Assembly: GCF_000005505.3 (NCBI RefSeq) | Contig: NC_016135.3 | Coordinates: 17,578,613-17,642,612, forward strand | Origin: Brachypodium distachyon | Lineage: Eukaryota > Streptophyta > Magnoliopsida > Poales > Poaceae | Reading direction: 5' to 3' | DNA: 64,000 bases | In this document: positions 21,997 through 34,321 of the stretch, one piece after another | Layout of the letters: each line of letters begins with the position of its first letter | Position numbering within the stretch: position 1 is the stretch's first letter | The notes under the pieces: model-generated | Told to the model about the DNA's origin: nothing | The model's input: only the letters and a program-made list of their open reading frames with translations | Database searches by the model: none | Program-made: the position numbers and the translations under genes

Positions 21997-23995
21997 ATGG
22001 CGGGTAGAGGCGGCAATACCAACCCAAAACTGCCCAACCCGGAAGTGCAGAGGCCGACCACGGGTGAGATGGAGATGTTTGGGGCATCTGGGAGGGAAGT
22101 GCAGAGGCCGGCCGCGGGTGAGGTGATGTTTTGGGCATCGGGGACGGTCATGAACCCTAACCGTAAGTATGCCGATGTTCTTCGTCGCCAGTGTGAGATC
22201 CTGAGGAGGAATACTACGTATCTGGAGAAGATCACGCACCGGAGACGGATGAGGGAGCCGTTAGAAGACAAGGAAAGGTCTTCGACACCTCTCAGGATCG
22301 CTGAAAAGGAGGGCATGGCCGATCAGGAGAGCTCCCAGGTCAGTTCGATCTTCGATCTGTTGTCCCTGATGCCCGACCAGAAGGAGATGGACCCGAGGAA
22401 ATTCCCCAGACGCAATTCGAACCCGGCGCAGATATACTTGCCCTGCGGTGCTAGGGACGACGAGAAAAGGCTTGCAGACTGTTTCGACCTTATGTTGCAC
22501 GATATGGACGATTTGGCCAACAGGATGCTCTCTGTGGAATCTATTCTGAGTGAATTGAGTATCACCAATTTGGAAGAAGAAAAAGTCAGTGTGCCACAGT
22601 CCTTGTACACGATCAATGAGCTGGTTGACGCGACATCCAGAGTTAATATGAACGCCAAGGAGTTCGTGAAATGTTGTGGCTGGGTTACCAAGGAGGAGGA
22701 GGAGGAAACAGAATTCAGAACCGAGGAGGAGGAGGATGTATGTTTCCCTAACTACCGTGCCGCCTGGGAGTCTGTAGGTGGTGGCACTGAGGGACGTTAT
22801 GGTGACTTCCAAGATATAAGTAAACATTCATACTGATGATATCTGTCAAATTATTTGTTTAATCAGATTATTTCCTTGTCTTACTCTATGCATGTCTCGA
22901 GCAATGCAGTAGATCACTGGATTTACTTTGCTTAATTCTGTAACTCATGTTAGATTTCTGACAGTACACACTTGGCTTTTGGTGCTGCAGCTACATTGAG
23001 TTCTATGCACTTTACGCACTGCACACCTGGACACATCCCATACCATGCTGTCACTGGCAGCACCTCTACACCATCAAGATTGTCGACATAAAAGGCAACT
23101 TGAACTGGCCACTCTATGTGTATGGTGTGATTGCTGCTCAAGACACCGTGGATCACAATCGCAACCTTCTCTTCTTTCGGTCCAGTACTAAGTGCCAAAA
23201 ACTTACTTGGGAGGTATGTATAATATTCAATTTTCTCTTTATTTTTATTTTCTTCTTCCTGTCTGATCTTGTTGATTAGTTCCCTGCAATTTAGTATAAC
23301 CGTGATGCTTGCAGGATCCATTCTTGCGCTTGACTGGCCCGTCTCGTGCAATTGTTGCTCTGGACCGTGTTTACTTTGAAGTCGCACTTAATCTAAAAGA
23401 CGAAACATCAAAGTCTGATGATAGAGCATTGATATGGCACAGCTTCTGTTATGATGATAGTAGTTATCATGCTGGATTACATACCACTCTCCTTCCCATC
23501 AACCTTTGCTCAGTGGAGTTAAGCCTTGAGAGACTTTCTAGAACGGTCCAGGCCACTATCTTGAGTGTTCAGGTTGTTGAAGGGGTATCATGGCCTTTTA
23601 AACATGGAGCCCGAGTTGCTTGCTCCTCATCGCGTAAGGAATTCAAGACCACTCCTCGTCAAGGCACGTCTAAGCAAGTTGTGTTGCTTGATTCTCTTGG
23701 TGAAGAAGGGCCTGTAGGGGCATATGGTTTCCTTCATCTGTCAGGGCGTGTTGTTTCAGTAGAATTACAAGACACTCTAGAAGTAGTTGTACAAGCCTAC
23801 TCACCATCTGGTCATATTGATTCCCATGGTCATGTCAATTTCACTCCCCAGCTTTGCAACATAAGTCAGAATACATGTGTCCTTGGCCACGTCAATGGCC
23901 ACTCCAAGGTGGAGATCACTGTTGCTTGGTCGTGCCTTGTCCTGGACAAGATGGATCTCTTAATAGAGGGATGTGTTAATGGTGGCCAGGCGTGA
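21997..23995 (+). pseudogene. DUF6598-family gene A, frameshifted in exon 2
   Basis: Three exons by comparison with the intact paralogue at 55-57 kb: 21997-22819, 22991-23213 and 23315-23995, with GT-AG introns at matching places. Exon 1 encodes a polar N-terminus of about 274 residues ending in an acidic stretch (EEEEETEF). Exons 2-3 encode the DUF6598 domain, of unknown function and known from grasses: MHFTHCTPGHIP, DTVDHNRNLLFF, LTGPSRAIVALD, VQATILSV, GRVVSVELQ, VEITVAWS. Exon 2 is 223 bp against 236 bp in the paralogue. The difference is not a multiple of three and needs a 1-bp loss near 23064-23068, where the frame runs into TAA. Exon 3 stays fully open (226 codons), so the lesion is recent or an assembly error. 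If restored the length would be about 575 residues. The ATG at 21997 is the first in frame. Confidence 0.8.
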
Positions 23996-24807
23996 ATGTT
24001 ATGGAGGGAGATACCCTTTGCCCAGTTATATCTATTTGGTCCAAAACTGGTTTGTTGCAATGTTGAAGTATTGTGTATCTAGGTAAGATGTCCAACTGTT
24101 ATGTGTATCGGCTGTACCTTATGCTATGCAAACGTTATGTTGTGTCAAGTATTTTTCTTTGATTAGTGAGCAGCTGTGTTATGCAAGAGTGTTGTTTTCA
24201 TATGTTGTGTTATTCTCTATTGCCGCCAGTCATGAAATCCACTGCTTTATTTTGGTAGGCATAAGCAATATGGATGATTGCAAAGAGAAAAATTATGCAT
24301 GCTGCGCGCCGCATACATCTAACGTTTTTTCAATGGGGTAGCATTCAGATTTTAACATCTACTGTAGCTGTTTTTTCAATTAGATAGCATTCAGATTTAT
24401 GTTTTTACTACACGGGAAAAAAAAGGGTCGGGTTGTAAAACGCGTACTGAGAGTCTGGGATTGTGCCAAACTGCCAGGAAAGAAAGACAAAATAGTTTAT
24501 GGACTTCATGGATTTTTGGGCCTCTTGAGATGACCCAGGGCGAATTGCTTTGGTGGGCTAGGAAAGCCATTCATGAGGAAGAATTTGAAAGTCCGTTGTC
24601 AACTCATGCATGCTTTTCATCAATAAAAACTTATCGGTCACTAAAATAAATAAAAACTTATCGGAGCTAGCAGGCATTAACACTGGCGGGGTCACATCAG
24701 TACTCTGAAACATGCGGTCCCGACGTGGATTCCTTCCCTGAACAATTAAAATCGAAACTTCGTGCAAAATTCACACATCACAAACATCTAGTTCTTCACA
24801 TTCATCG
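23996..24807. other. 3' flank of DUF6598 gene A
   Basis: Sequence at about 24.0-24.3 kb is alignable with 60632-60900, the 3' flank of the paralogue (shared CTGGTTTGTT, TGTTATGCAAGA and TATTTTGGTA(G/C)GCATA). No gene is seen from 24.35 to 24.8 kb. Confidence 0.55.
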
Positions 24808-25329
24808 TCACCTAGTTCGACGTTCATCATCATTCATGCACCTAGTTCTACTACAACTTAAAAAAAATGCTCCTCGCCGGCATCCGTCCTTACCGACGGC
24901 TTTCGGTCCCCTCGCCGGATTCGTTACCGGTCGAAGGAGGGGGGGGGGGGGGGAGGGGGGGAGACAGCTCCCTCGTCGGGATCCGTCCCGGCGAGGGAGC
25001 GGTGGATGGCCAGGCTCCATCTTGGCCTGGTCCTTCACGATCCGGCGAGCGTCGTCCTGCGTGTCAATCAGCCATGAATCCTCCTTCGCATTCTCGGTCT
25101 CCTCGTCGTCGAACCCCGCATTGCCGCCGCCGTGCTCAACCTCCGGCCCCTCCGCCTCGCCGCCGGGCTCGACGTCCGCGTGCTTCGCCTCCGAGGAAGA
25201 TGAAGGCGGAGCCAAGCCTCCTCCCTCGCAGGTGTGCGGAGGGCGCCGCTTGAGCTCCCCTCCTCGGAGTTGAGGAAGCGCTTGTGGAGGTGGGCCGTTC
25301 AGGAGCTGTAGGGGGTCCACTTCTGCCAC
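24808..25329 (-). CDS. Unrecognised 173-codon ORF in a GC-rich block
   Basis: A true ATG at 25329 opens a frame rich in Gly, Pro, Arg and acidic residues, with a more ordinary central segment (ETENAKEDSWLIDTQDDARR). CCTATATGTAG lies upstream at about 25.61 kb and could be a TATA element. Homopolymers of G/C interrupt the block at 24.94, 25.55 and 25.58 kb, and the outer edge near 25.67-25.69 kb carries a Tourist-like AACTCTAGCAAATCC word. I do not recognise a family. It may be a captured gene fragment in a non-autonomous transposon or a chance frame in GC-rich DNA. Confidence 0.25.
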   Translation of the reverse strand: MAEVDPLQLLNGPPPQALPQLRGGELKRRPPHTCEGGGLAPPSSSSEAKHADVEPGGEAEGPEVEHGGGNAGFDDEETENAKEDSWLIDTQDDARRIVKDQAKMEPGHPPLPRRDGSRRGSCLPPSPPPPLLRPVTNPARGPKAVGKDGCRRGAFFLSCSRTRCMNDDERRTR

Positions 25330-26298
25330 TTGTGGGCTCCCCGCTTTGCGGGCTCCCTCCTATCGGCGCTAACGCGCTTCTTTCCTTGTCGATAGCGGTG
25401 CGCGGGCTAGGGTTTCCGTGGCCGTGGGGAGGAGCTGCCAAGCAGGCACAACGGAGGCGGTGTAGGAGTTATGCGGGAGCATTTTTGGGATGGGATCACC
25501 AAAAATGGAGCGGGCGCAGTGGTCGTGGCGGCTGGTGTTTTGCGGAGAGGGGGGGGGGGGTCAAAGTTGGATCCGAACTGCCCCCCCCCCCCCACCCCCT
25601 CTGGAACGCTACATATAGGGACCATGTTTTTCGGCCCAAAACCTAATGCCGAGTTTGAACCGCCCAAGTTCAGGATTTGCTAGAGTTGTTCTTAGACCCA
25701 CGAGGGGGAATTCATGAAGCACACAAAATCCCCTTGGGGAATCTTCAAAGTTGGGAAACCATCCCTAGCCCCATTTGGTAACGAGGGGCCAGAAACCCTA
25801 CGAAATAAATAGAAAAAGCTAAATAGGGATATGAAATATAATTACAGGTAATTAAAAAATACCTAGAAAAACAGGAAATTTCGAGAATATGTGAACTAAT
25901 CAGTTCAGAAATCACAAAATGTAAAAAAGGTAATACCAAACAACACAGATGTTGCTACAAAAATCAAGAATCTGAAAATACTAGAAGGAATTCATTGTTC
26001 ACACATCGTTTTGCACATATACTTCCATACAATATGATCAAATACTTCAGCACTCCACTAAAAAACATGGATGTACGTCGTTGAATTCCATTGCTTTATC
26101 CAAATGGTGTCACTCTACTCAAACGAGCCCGGGCGGTCGGCCGTCGCAGCGGATGCCAGCGACCTACATCATGCCCCTCGGCTACTACCGTTGCAACAGC
26201 CGCGGAGGCAGCAGCAGGCGGCGGATGATGCTAGGTTTGAAATACCACATGCATATTTTCGTGTTGCATATGAAGATAAATGGAGGTCGGCAAATCAG
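25330..26298. other. Non-coding stretch
   Basis: No gene is supported. G and C homopolymers at 25551-25560 and 25581-25592 lie in a likely transposon-derived leader. Confidence 0.4.
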
Positions 26299-26300
26299 TA

Positions 26301-26398
26301 CTCCCTCCGATCCATAATAAGTGTCTCAAATAAGATTTTGTACTAATTTAGTACAAACTTATACTAAATTTGAGACATTTATTATGGATCAGAGGGAG
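26301..26398. mobile_element. Stowaway MITE (98 bp)
   Basis: TA on both sides (26299-26300, 26399-26400). The left end CTCCCTCCGATCCATAATAA pairs with the right end, read inward CTCCCTCTGATCCATAATAA, and the whole element folds into a hairpin. It is a complete copy of a common grass type. Confidence 0.93.
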
Positions 26399-26605
26399 TA
26401 ACTCTTATTTCAGCTTTACACGTGTGCGGTATATAAAATTTGATGCTTCGACTCCTTTGTCTTAAAATCTTGACGAGCTAACGACGAGGCAATTGATAAA
26501 TCCTATTGATATCTCCTTGAGTTAGCTAAAATATTCTGATTAGCTACCTTGATCAAATAATACTTATTTTTGATTTGCAGATAATAGGAAACTACGGTTG
26601 CAGCT

Positions 26606-26802
26606 TCCAACCAATACCACATATCTCTCGCTTGATCAAACTTTTATTATACACTGTATCTTTTTAATACTTCAACCAATACCACATATCTCGCTTGACC
26701 AAACTTTTTTTATACACTGTATCTTTTTAATACTTCAACCAATACCACATATCTCTCGCTTGATCAAACTTTTTTTATACACTGTATCTTTTTAATACTT
26801 TA
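26606..26802. repeat. Minisatellite, three copies of a 63-65 bp unit
   Basis: CCAATACCACATATCTC starts at 26611, 26676 and 26739. Each unit continues through CACTGTATCTTTTTAATACTT. The second unit lacks a TC dinucleotide. Confidence 0.9.
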
Positions 26803-27922
26803 ATGCTTATTATCAATTGTGGCTTTGGTATTGTTATCAGGATTGATAGTTCAGATGAGATAGGAACCAACACTGCTCGAATGTTTTTTTTTGAGAGATC
26901 TGCTCGAATGTTGTAATTTAGAGTTAATTGTCCCAGGTTGTTGACTTCATTATGATAGTTCAATTCTTCATTCTGTTTACCATCCCTCACTAAATCTGCA
27001 CAGTACTTTTTTTCTTTCAGTTATCAGTATGGCATACATATGTCGACTACCAGTACTCGACCAGGATGATGCCTTCGATGTATTAAAACCGGCTTCTTGG
27101 TCTTCGATGTACTTTTTAAGTGACATGAAAAAAGATACACAATATATGTAAATGCTTCAAGAGAAAGCCCAGCTTATACAAGTCCAATATTCTCTACAGG
27201 GTTATCCGGAATGAAAGACTCGGGGTCTGTTAATGCAGATGTTCAAGACTAGAGTATTGGGTGAGAACTACTTGGTCAGCTCTCGATCATGTCCTCTTCA
27301 TCTAGGAAGCCAGAGAGGTTTTCGTGATCATTTTCTGCTTCCAACCTCGTATCAGCAGATAGGTTTATCTCTCATAGGGATTAATCTCCTTGAAAACATA
27401 TTATAAATACTCCGTCAACATATTATAAATACTCCGTCCGATTTTAAATTGTTGTCGAAATATTACATGTATCTAGACGTTTTTTAAGAATAGATACATC
27501 CATCTTTGGAAATTTTGAGTCAAGAATTTAGGAGAGCAAGAGTGAATTCCATTTTTTACCATCAGGAGATAGGCAGTACGCACGCGCCGACGCACGCCTG
27601 CACACGCAGCCAAATATGCATCATGCACGTAAAAAGCTCTTGCTAATTTAAGGGTTTCCGTACACCGGCTTCCATCAGGTTTGTTAGTGCCTGTAAGCGC
27701 CCGGCGAAGAGTGGATCCCACATGTAAGAAGGAATTTGGGTTAAAACCTAAAATGGGGTCATTAGTGGCACAACTTTTACTAAATGGGGTCAAAAGAAGA
27801 AGATTTCACTAAATGGGGTTAAAGATGTCAAAAAAGTAAAACTTGGGGGTCAAAACTGGAATTCACTCTAGAAATAACAAAACCCAGAGGCATCTCGGTG
27901 TGCATTTCTCGATTCTAGAAAC
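26803..27922. other. Non-coding stretch with short repeats
   Basis: No gene is supported. AACATATTATAAATACTCCGTC occurs twice in tandem near 27.40-27.44 kb, next to a Stowaway-like end. AAATGGGGT(C/T) recurs three times at 27.75-27.83 kb. Confidence 0.45.
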
Positions 27923-28135
27923 AAAATTTCCGAAAGAACCCGATGTTTGTTATTTTCTTCTACCAATGGGCAGTATTTATATGTAAGCAAGTTTAATAGA
28001 TTATCAAGACTTCCTAGCTAAGTAACAAAATTCCGAAAAGAAGAACCCGATGTTTGTTATTTTCTTCTACCAATGGGCAGTGGTTATATGCAAGCAAGTT
28101 TAATAGATTATCAAGACTTCCTAGCTAAGTATTTC
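27923..28135. repeat. Tandem duplication, about 107-bp unit
   Basis: GATGTTTGTTATTTTCTTCT occurs at 27942 and 28049 (107 bp apart), and both copies run through CTTCCTAGCTAAGTA. A degenerate partial third copy (CTTCCTAGCTAAGTATTTCC) follows near 28.23 kb. Confidence 0.85.
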
Positions 28136-28693
28136 AAATCCTGACGTCTAGTATATTTCATTGCCCTGTTGTATTTTTAATTGTACCAAAAATTAAGCAA
28201 AATTTGTTATTTGGCAAGTACAACAAGGCTTCCTAGCTAAGTATTTCCAATTCTGAAATCTGTATTTTGTTGCCTTTTTGTTTGAATTTTAGTTATACCA
28301 AGAACTAAGCTAAAAAGTATAGAGACGTTATTCAATACACCCCGCTACCCCAAAGTCATCGGGTTCCAAGGACGTGACGATTTAAGTCAGGCCCGGAGAA
28401 GCCCATATCCAAGACCTCTGTAATCACTTATTTCGGTTTGTCGGGCTGATTTCTTTGCTCGGCAGTTTCACATGGCAAGACTGACCTCTTAATTCCCCTT
28501 GTAACCGCCCCGGCATTAATTTCAGGAGAGGAAACACCGGCGCGTCGCTTTTTTCTTTCTCCTTGTACAAGCGTTGCCTGATTTTTTTTTTCCTGTAACT
28601 GCTCAGGGTTTAATTCGGGAGAGGGAATTGACCAATTAATTGCTGTGGGAGTTGAAACGGCAAACTCCCTCCATTCCAGCTGTCAAATCGGTG
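28136..28693. other. Non-coding stretch
   Basis: No gene or element border recognised before the Harbinger terminus at 28697. Confidence 0.4.
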
Positions 28694-31600
28694 TAAGAGC
28701 ATCTCCAACCGTCCCCCTAAACGTAACGACCCGGCGTGCCACTAAACCAGTAGCACGCGGATCTACGACATATTACAAGTGAAGTGAAGTTTTCTCAAGT
28801 AATATGCCGCTCATAGTAAACAGAAACAATTGTAGTGGATTCTGTCATACATAAATAATTGGAATTACCTTTACAAGTAAAATACAACTTAACAATTACA
28901 AGAATCACAGAAATTATGGCCTAACTGTTCCACTATTTAGACACTTGACGACGTATTCCCGAAGTAATCTCCTTCATTGCTCAATAAGGTACCTCGTCTC
29001 CATCTTGACAATTAGCGGAACATCGAGTACAGAAGGTACTCAACAAGTGTTTGAATGCACTATGATCTACTAGGACGCATGGTCCCCAGATAAGCAATGT
29101 TTTCACAAACATTTCTGAGAAAAGAGTCAAGTTTTATATTTAGAATTCTATGCTCTTCTTGCCTCACGGGTTGTTAGAATCCCACCCCCTCTGCCGTTAG
29201 CCGGCACACACAGGCACTAGCTACCCACCATGACAAGTTGGTAGCCTACAGTAGAGGTCAACCTCCAACTGTCATTCCTTCTATCGCAGTTGGTTGCCTA
29301 CAGTAGAGGTCACCCCAGCTGCTCTCAGGGAGGTAGGACATTAAGATGGCATTACTTCAGCTCAGCTCCGCCCATACAGGGACATGTGGTCAACGCGGTC
29401 GCTACGACGCTCGAGTACAAGTAGGCAGTTGTTGATTAAACCTTAAGGTGATATCCTTTGTAGTCGAATCCACCTTCCACGGCATGAAAGCCAGGCTTTG
29501 AACTACCAGCCATAATAGTTCACCGACTGCTCCATCAGTCGATCAACAACATCCATGCCATATTATTTAGAAGATAAACTTTTCTTTTGATGCAAGTGAT
29601 ACCAGTAGAATACTTTGCAAACTTTGATATAAAGTAATCATCAGATATGAACAAGAACTGGACTTGCCTGAGATACCCGGAAGATCATGTAGAACACCAA
29701 GACCCAATTAAGACGATAAGAATTTCCAAGGTAGACTCAAACCGGAAAGAGTGAATGAAATCCAAATGAAAAAGAACACCAAAATGGCATACAAAGCATG
29801 ACGCAGAAGCTTGAAGCAGAAACAAGTAGCTCAATTCAGTCATGGTTACTTAGTTTATCTTGCATGGCATCAATTCAGGCAACCAAAGAGCAAACAAGTT
29901 CTGCCAAGTTCATCCTACCCATAGCTTGATTCATGCAGGCTATCCAAGCCACAGATTATTGCAGTGCTAGATAGAGTTAATTTAATAGCAGATTCACAAA
30001 GGTTGCCTAGTGATTTCAAATGATGTACCAGTACATGCTTATACTGTACAATTGTAAGTTAGATGCAATTCTGAATCCTGGAGCTACTAATTCTACAGCA
30101 TGATTAACTGGCATGAGAAATTTTACTTATGTACTATTTCTAGATGATAGAACAAGTAATTGTGAAACAGGGTCACTGTAAGAACATGCAGTCTAATAAG
30201 ATACTGATTTGGGTTTTATTAAGGCACAAGAGGTTCACCTATTAAAATGGTTGAATACATGTATAAATGTTGTTTCCTGGAACCTATATCTCTAATTAGC
30301 ATCTGGACTTGTGGTGTAGGAGCATAACTATTTCTAGAAACTATGGTTGGCTACTGGATGCTTATGGTTGATCTTTACCAGTAACAAGTTTCAGGTTACT
30401 CTTATTATCCCCCTTATTCAAAATAGTATAAGCAAGGTACTGATATGCTACTGAAGAGTAGCCACTACTCTACCTATTTGTAACCTTAGAAGCAACAAGC
30501 CTCAGTTTATCTAATCTCTACAACTTATTACACAGGCATTCAAGCAAGGCAATCATGTACTGAGCAACACTGAATGTTCTAACTACCAGGAGTAAATCAT
30601 CATTGTATTCTTTTCAGGGATGTGCACACAAAGATGTCAATTAACCAACAGATAATTACGTATACTAGCAGGCTATGTATTCTTATAGCAATCTGGACTC
30701 AGTAAAGGTTTACATGATCAATGGCATGGACCTAACTTCTCTTAGCATGGTCTGAACTGTGCTGCTGCATATATATAGACGAACCAAACACTTACCTCTC
30801 AGATGTATCTCTCTCTTCTACTGAAACTAGCAGAGTGCCCGTGCGTTGCTACGGAAGAAATAAAATGACAAATCCAATTATTGTATTTCAAGAACACATG
30901 TCGAATTAAGCGCAATGCTATGTCATGTCTCTATCAAATATGTACCAAATGCTAGTATATCTCTCACTTAGTCCTCTCTGCTGATCACTATGCATTGATC
31001 CAATTCTTTCTCTTCCTAGAACATATATTTCTCCACCTAAATCTAGTCTTTCACTCACTTTCTCCCTCTCCAATCGATCATTGTGCATCTCCATAGCTCA
31101 TCCAGTCCTGAGACACCTCCATGGCTCCAACTGCCCTAATCTTCCTACCTTCCCAATGTTCTGTTTGCTTCTCCTCTGTTCAGCAATGTTGAGAAAGATA
31201 AACTTCCCTTAGGGATACATGACACTGTCCATGAGCTAATACTGGACAAATTGATTTTATTTAAACACTCACAAACTTTTCCCTAGAGGAACAACATAGC
31301 AACAACCTTAAGATCTGCATTCTCTTTTGTCAAGTAAAAAAACAATCATGATGCAACTCCATAATAACCAGCTCTTTTGAAAGGTACCTTTTTTTACACG
31401 TGTTCATCGATCTAGATAGTAAGATAGACCCACCACACTTCAATGGACAGGTTCCTCCCAGGTTTCATTAACAGCAACAAAATCAAAAGCCATGCGTGAT
31501 CTAAAAAATTACGAAAAACATATTAGGGAAGATAATTTATCTCTTAGCTGAAAAAGCAGTTACATCTATCTCTGACCTCTTTAAAACACAGAATAAGGTT

Positions 31601-33279
31601 CTGTCAATGATGATTAATAATTTTATACATTGATGAGTATACAGTTTGTTCCATCTAACAGTTGATCAATCACACCATATTACAGTCTATTATGAAGTTC
31701 AACTAAACAGGAGTTCCTTCGAAAACATTTAGGACATGGATATATTACCTGAAATGATAGCTAAGGTTAAGTAAAACTGCGGGTCATTAGTGAAAGACAG
31801 CAGCCACTTCAAAGAGAGTCATCGCCGAGTTCATGGTACATGACACAGTTTACCATTGGCTCATCAATTGTAATGTGCTAAATTGATAAGTTAACATATA
31901 TGGTAGATGTAGTGTCCTGTATACCGAAATTAGGCAACAACAAGCATGTGATTGATCTACTGTTAGATGGAAGAAAGCAGCTGAAGAATGTTTGCTGGAG
32001 TTTTGCGTGCATATGCCAGGTCCTGGTTTAGAAATGAGTGATTGCATGCCAACATTTGAACAAATAGAAAATGCAACTTTTGTTATTCAACTAAACTGAC
32101 TACCTGCTGGACTTTACTAAATTTTTTTTAGGGAATGGACTTTACTACTCGCTAGACTGTAGTTAATTCTGCTCTCAGGTGCTTGCCCAGTTCTTGATCT
32201 TTAGCTCTTACCTGTTATAGGACTGGAAGAAACTGGTATATGTGATATTATCACATCCAAATGTTCAGACTCTTCGAGTTCTATGCACGTAGATTTTTTT
32301 TGTGGCAGTCGCAGCCGCACCATTTTTTGCACAAGAAATATACGTGAAATTTATGAGAAAACAGCTAGAGATTAGGTCTTGTAGATAGCAATACAGATAG
32401 ATATTATTTGTATAAACAGTATATGTAGTAGCCTCAAATGGAGAACTTATATTAATACGATATACTCTGAAGAGCATTGTAAACAATCAGGTAACCCAAA
32501 TACAACTTTTGGACAGCATGCAGAAATAAGCAAAAGCAGTGGCATAGGCATTGCCAACCTGGTTGCTGCTAGACATATGTCACAACACAATAGGGAGTAC
32601 AACTATTTTCAGGAATAGTAGAAGACAATATATCATCAAATACACATCTGAGAATATATATGTGGAATATCTAAAAAGCAAGGGCCAACATCCAACTGGT
32701 TTTGTGATGCCATAGTGTATTTACGATAAATGCATCAACAAAGTAAACCATCTTAGAAATGGAACAAATAATAGAAATGAACCAACATCCTACTGGTTTT
32801 GTACAGAGAAGAGTTGGCAGAAATAATCTAGATAGATATAAGCTTCATTATAAAAATAAAACCCGACATGATCATTTCTTGTTTGTGATCACTAAACCTG
32901 TTGAAATCAATATGCAAAAGGAAGTAGAAAGCTAGGTAGGTCAGACATGGCTGCAGATGTAAAAGAAAAGTCGGCCACAAGAGACAGCTACATGATGGTC
33001 TCCCTAATTCTCATTAATGAAATGCATACGCTAATCACTTACACAATGACTTTTTGAGACAATAATCTGCATGTCATGTTACTACGCTTCTCCTTCTTTG
33101 CTGGCAGATCCAACCAACAATCCTTTATATAGAAGTCTATTTTCAGATCCAAACATCAGTACACTGCTATTTTCAGATCCACACAAAGAAATGCATTTCA
33201 AGGTCCCATTTGTGGTCCAGCGAGTAGTAAAGTCCATTCCCTCAAAAAAAAGTAAAGTTCAGACTCACAGCGATAGCTC

Positions 33280-33960
33280 GTACCTGGCCTTTTGTAGATG
33301 CGGAAGGAGATTACCTGCAGTAGTGGAGCGGTTGCAGTCCACAGAGCTCCCCACGATGTCCAGGACGTGCCGGAACCGCCGTTTCACGAGCCCCACCGCG
33401 AGTCCCCAAAACGCACGCGCGCCGCGAGTGGCCGGAGCCGCGGACGCCGACGCACTGGAAGCGACCTGGCTGGTGGAGGTAGACTCGCTCGACGTCCCTC
33501 CATTAGCGGTGATCGGCGGCGGGCGTAGGCGCCGTCCTCGAAGAGGAGGGCGGGGGTGGGGGCGGCGGAGGCAGCTCGATGAGGAGGAGCGCCGGCGCGG
33601 GGGCGGTGAACGGTGGGGGCAGGCACAGCGAGCGGAGGCCCGCGGCCCTCTCCTCAGGCGCCCGTCGTTGGCGGCGGGAACTGGCGCAGGAAGGAAGCGG
33701 CGGCGGCTCTGATTGCAGCGGGCAGAGGAAGAAGGGAGAGAGAAGAGGCAGCGGGTAGAGCAAGAGAGAGGGGCGCCGTCCTCGAAGAGGAAGCTGCACG
33801 GGGGGCGGCCGGGCGGACGTCGGCGGCGGAGGAGGAAGGGAAGGGGAGATGAGGGGAGGCGGCATCGTGGACGAAGAGGAGGCGTGCGGGATCGTGGACG
33901 AAGAGGAGATGAGGGAATTGAGTGGGGAATCGCCCGACGGACGGACGTATGTACGCAAGT
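33280..33960. other. GC-rich block, possibly a captured gene 5' fragment
   Basis: An abrupt rise in GC inside AT-rich DNA, with overlapping open frames on both strands (33071-33712 plus; 33958-33503 minus, Pro/Ser-rich). On the minus strand the pattern of a GC-rich leader followed by a possible donor (CTGCAGGTAATC near 33.31 kb) resembles a grass first exon. Helitrons commonly carry such fragments. No domain was recognised. Confidence 0.3.
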
Positions 33961-34321
33961 ACCAGTACTCCCTCCGTTCTTAATTAAATATAGTAAAGAA
34001 ACAACCAGAAGTTACACTTGATCTTAATTATTATTTTCTTCCCTCGTATAGTGCTAATAAGAACATGACATTGATCTAACAACTCAACTGATTATTAAGG
34101 CATGCATCTGGACTGTATGCATGTGTGTATGGTATAGAAGTATAGACAGGTTCAATATGGAATTTTATCAGACCGAATCATGGTTGCCCATTTAAACCTA
34201 TGATGATCTTAAATCTTCTCCCAACCTAGTCCTATCTTTGTCACCCAAACATCAGATCAGCACACAAGCAAGCAAGCAAACCAGAAATAAATTCTAACTC
34301 AGATTCTTGATGCTCCCAAGT

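Noticed and set aside
24440..24660. Short open frame at 24461-24649
   Set aside because: No domain, no conservation with the gene B flank, and no expression signals.
33071..33712. 213-codon plus-strand Arg/Gly-rich frame
   Set aside because: Arg-rich reading of a GC-rich block; overlapping frames on both strands are equally open, so no coding call was made.
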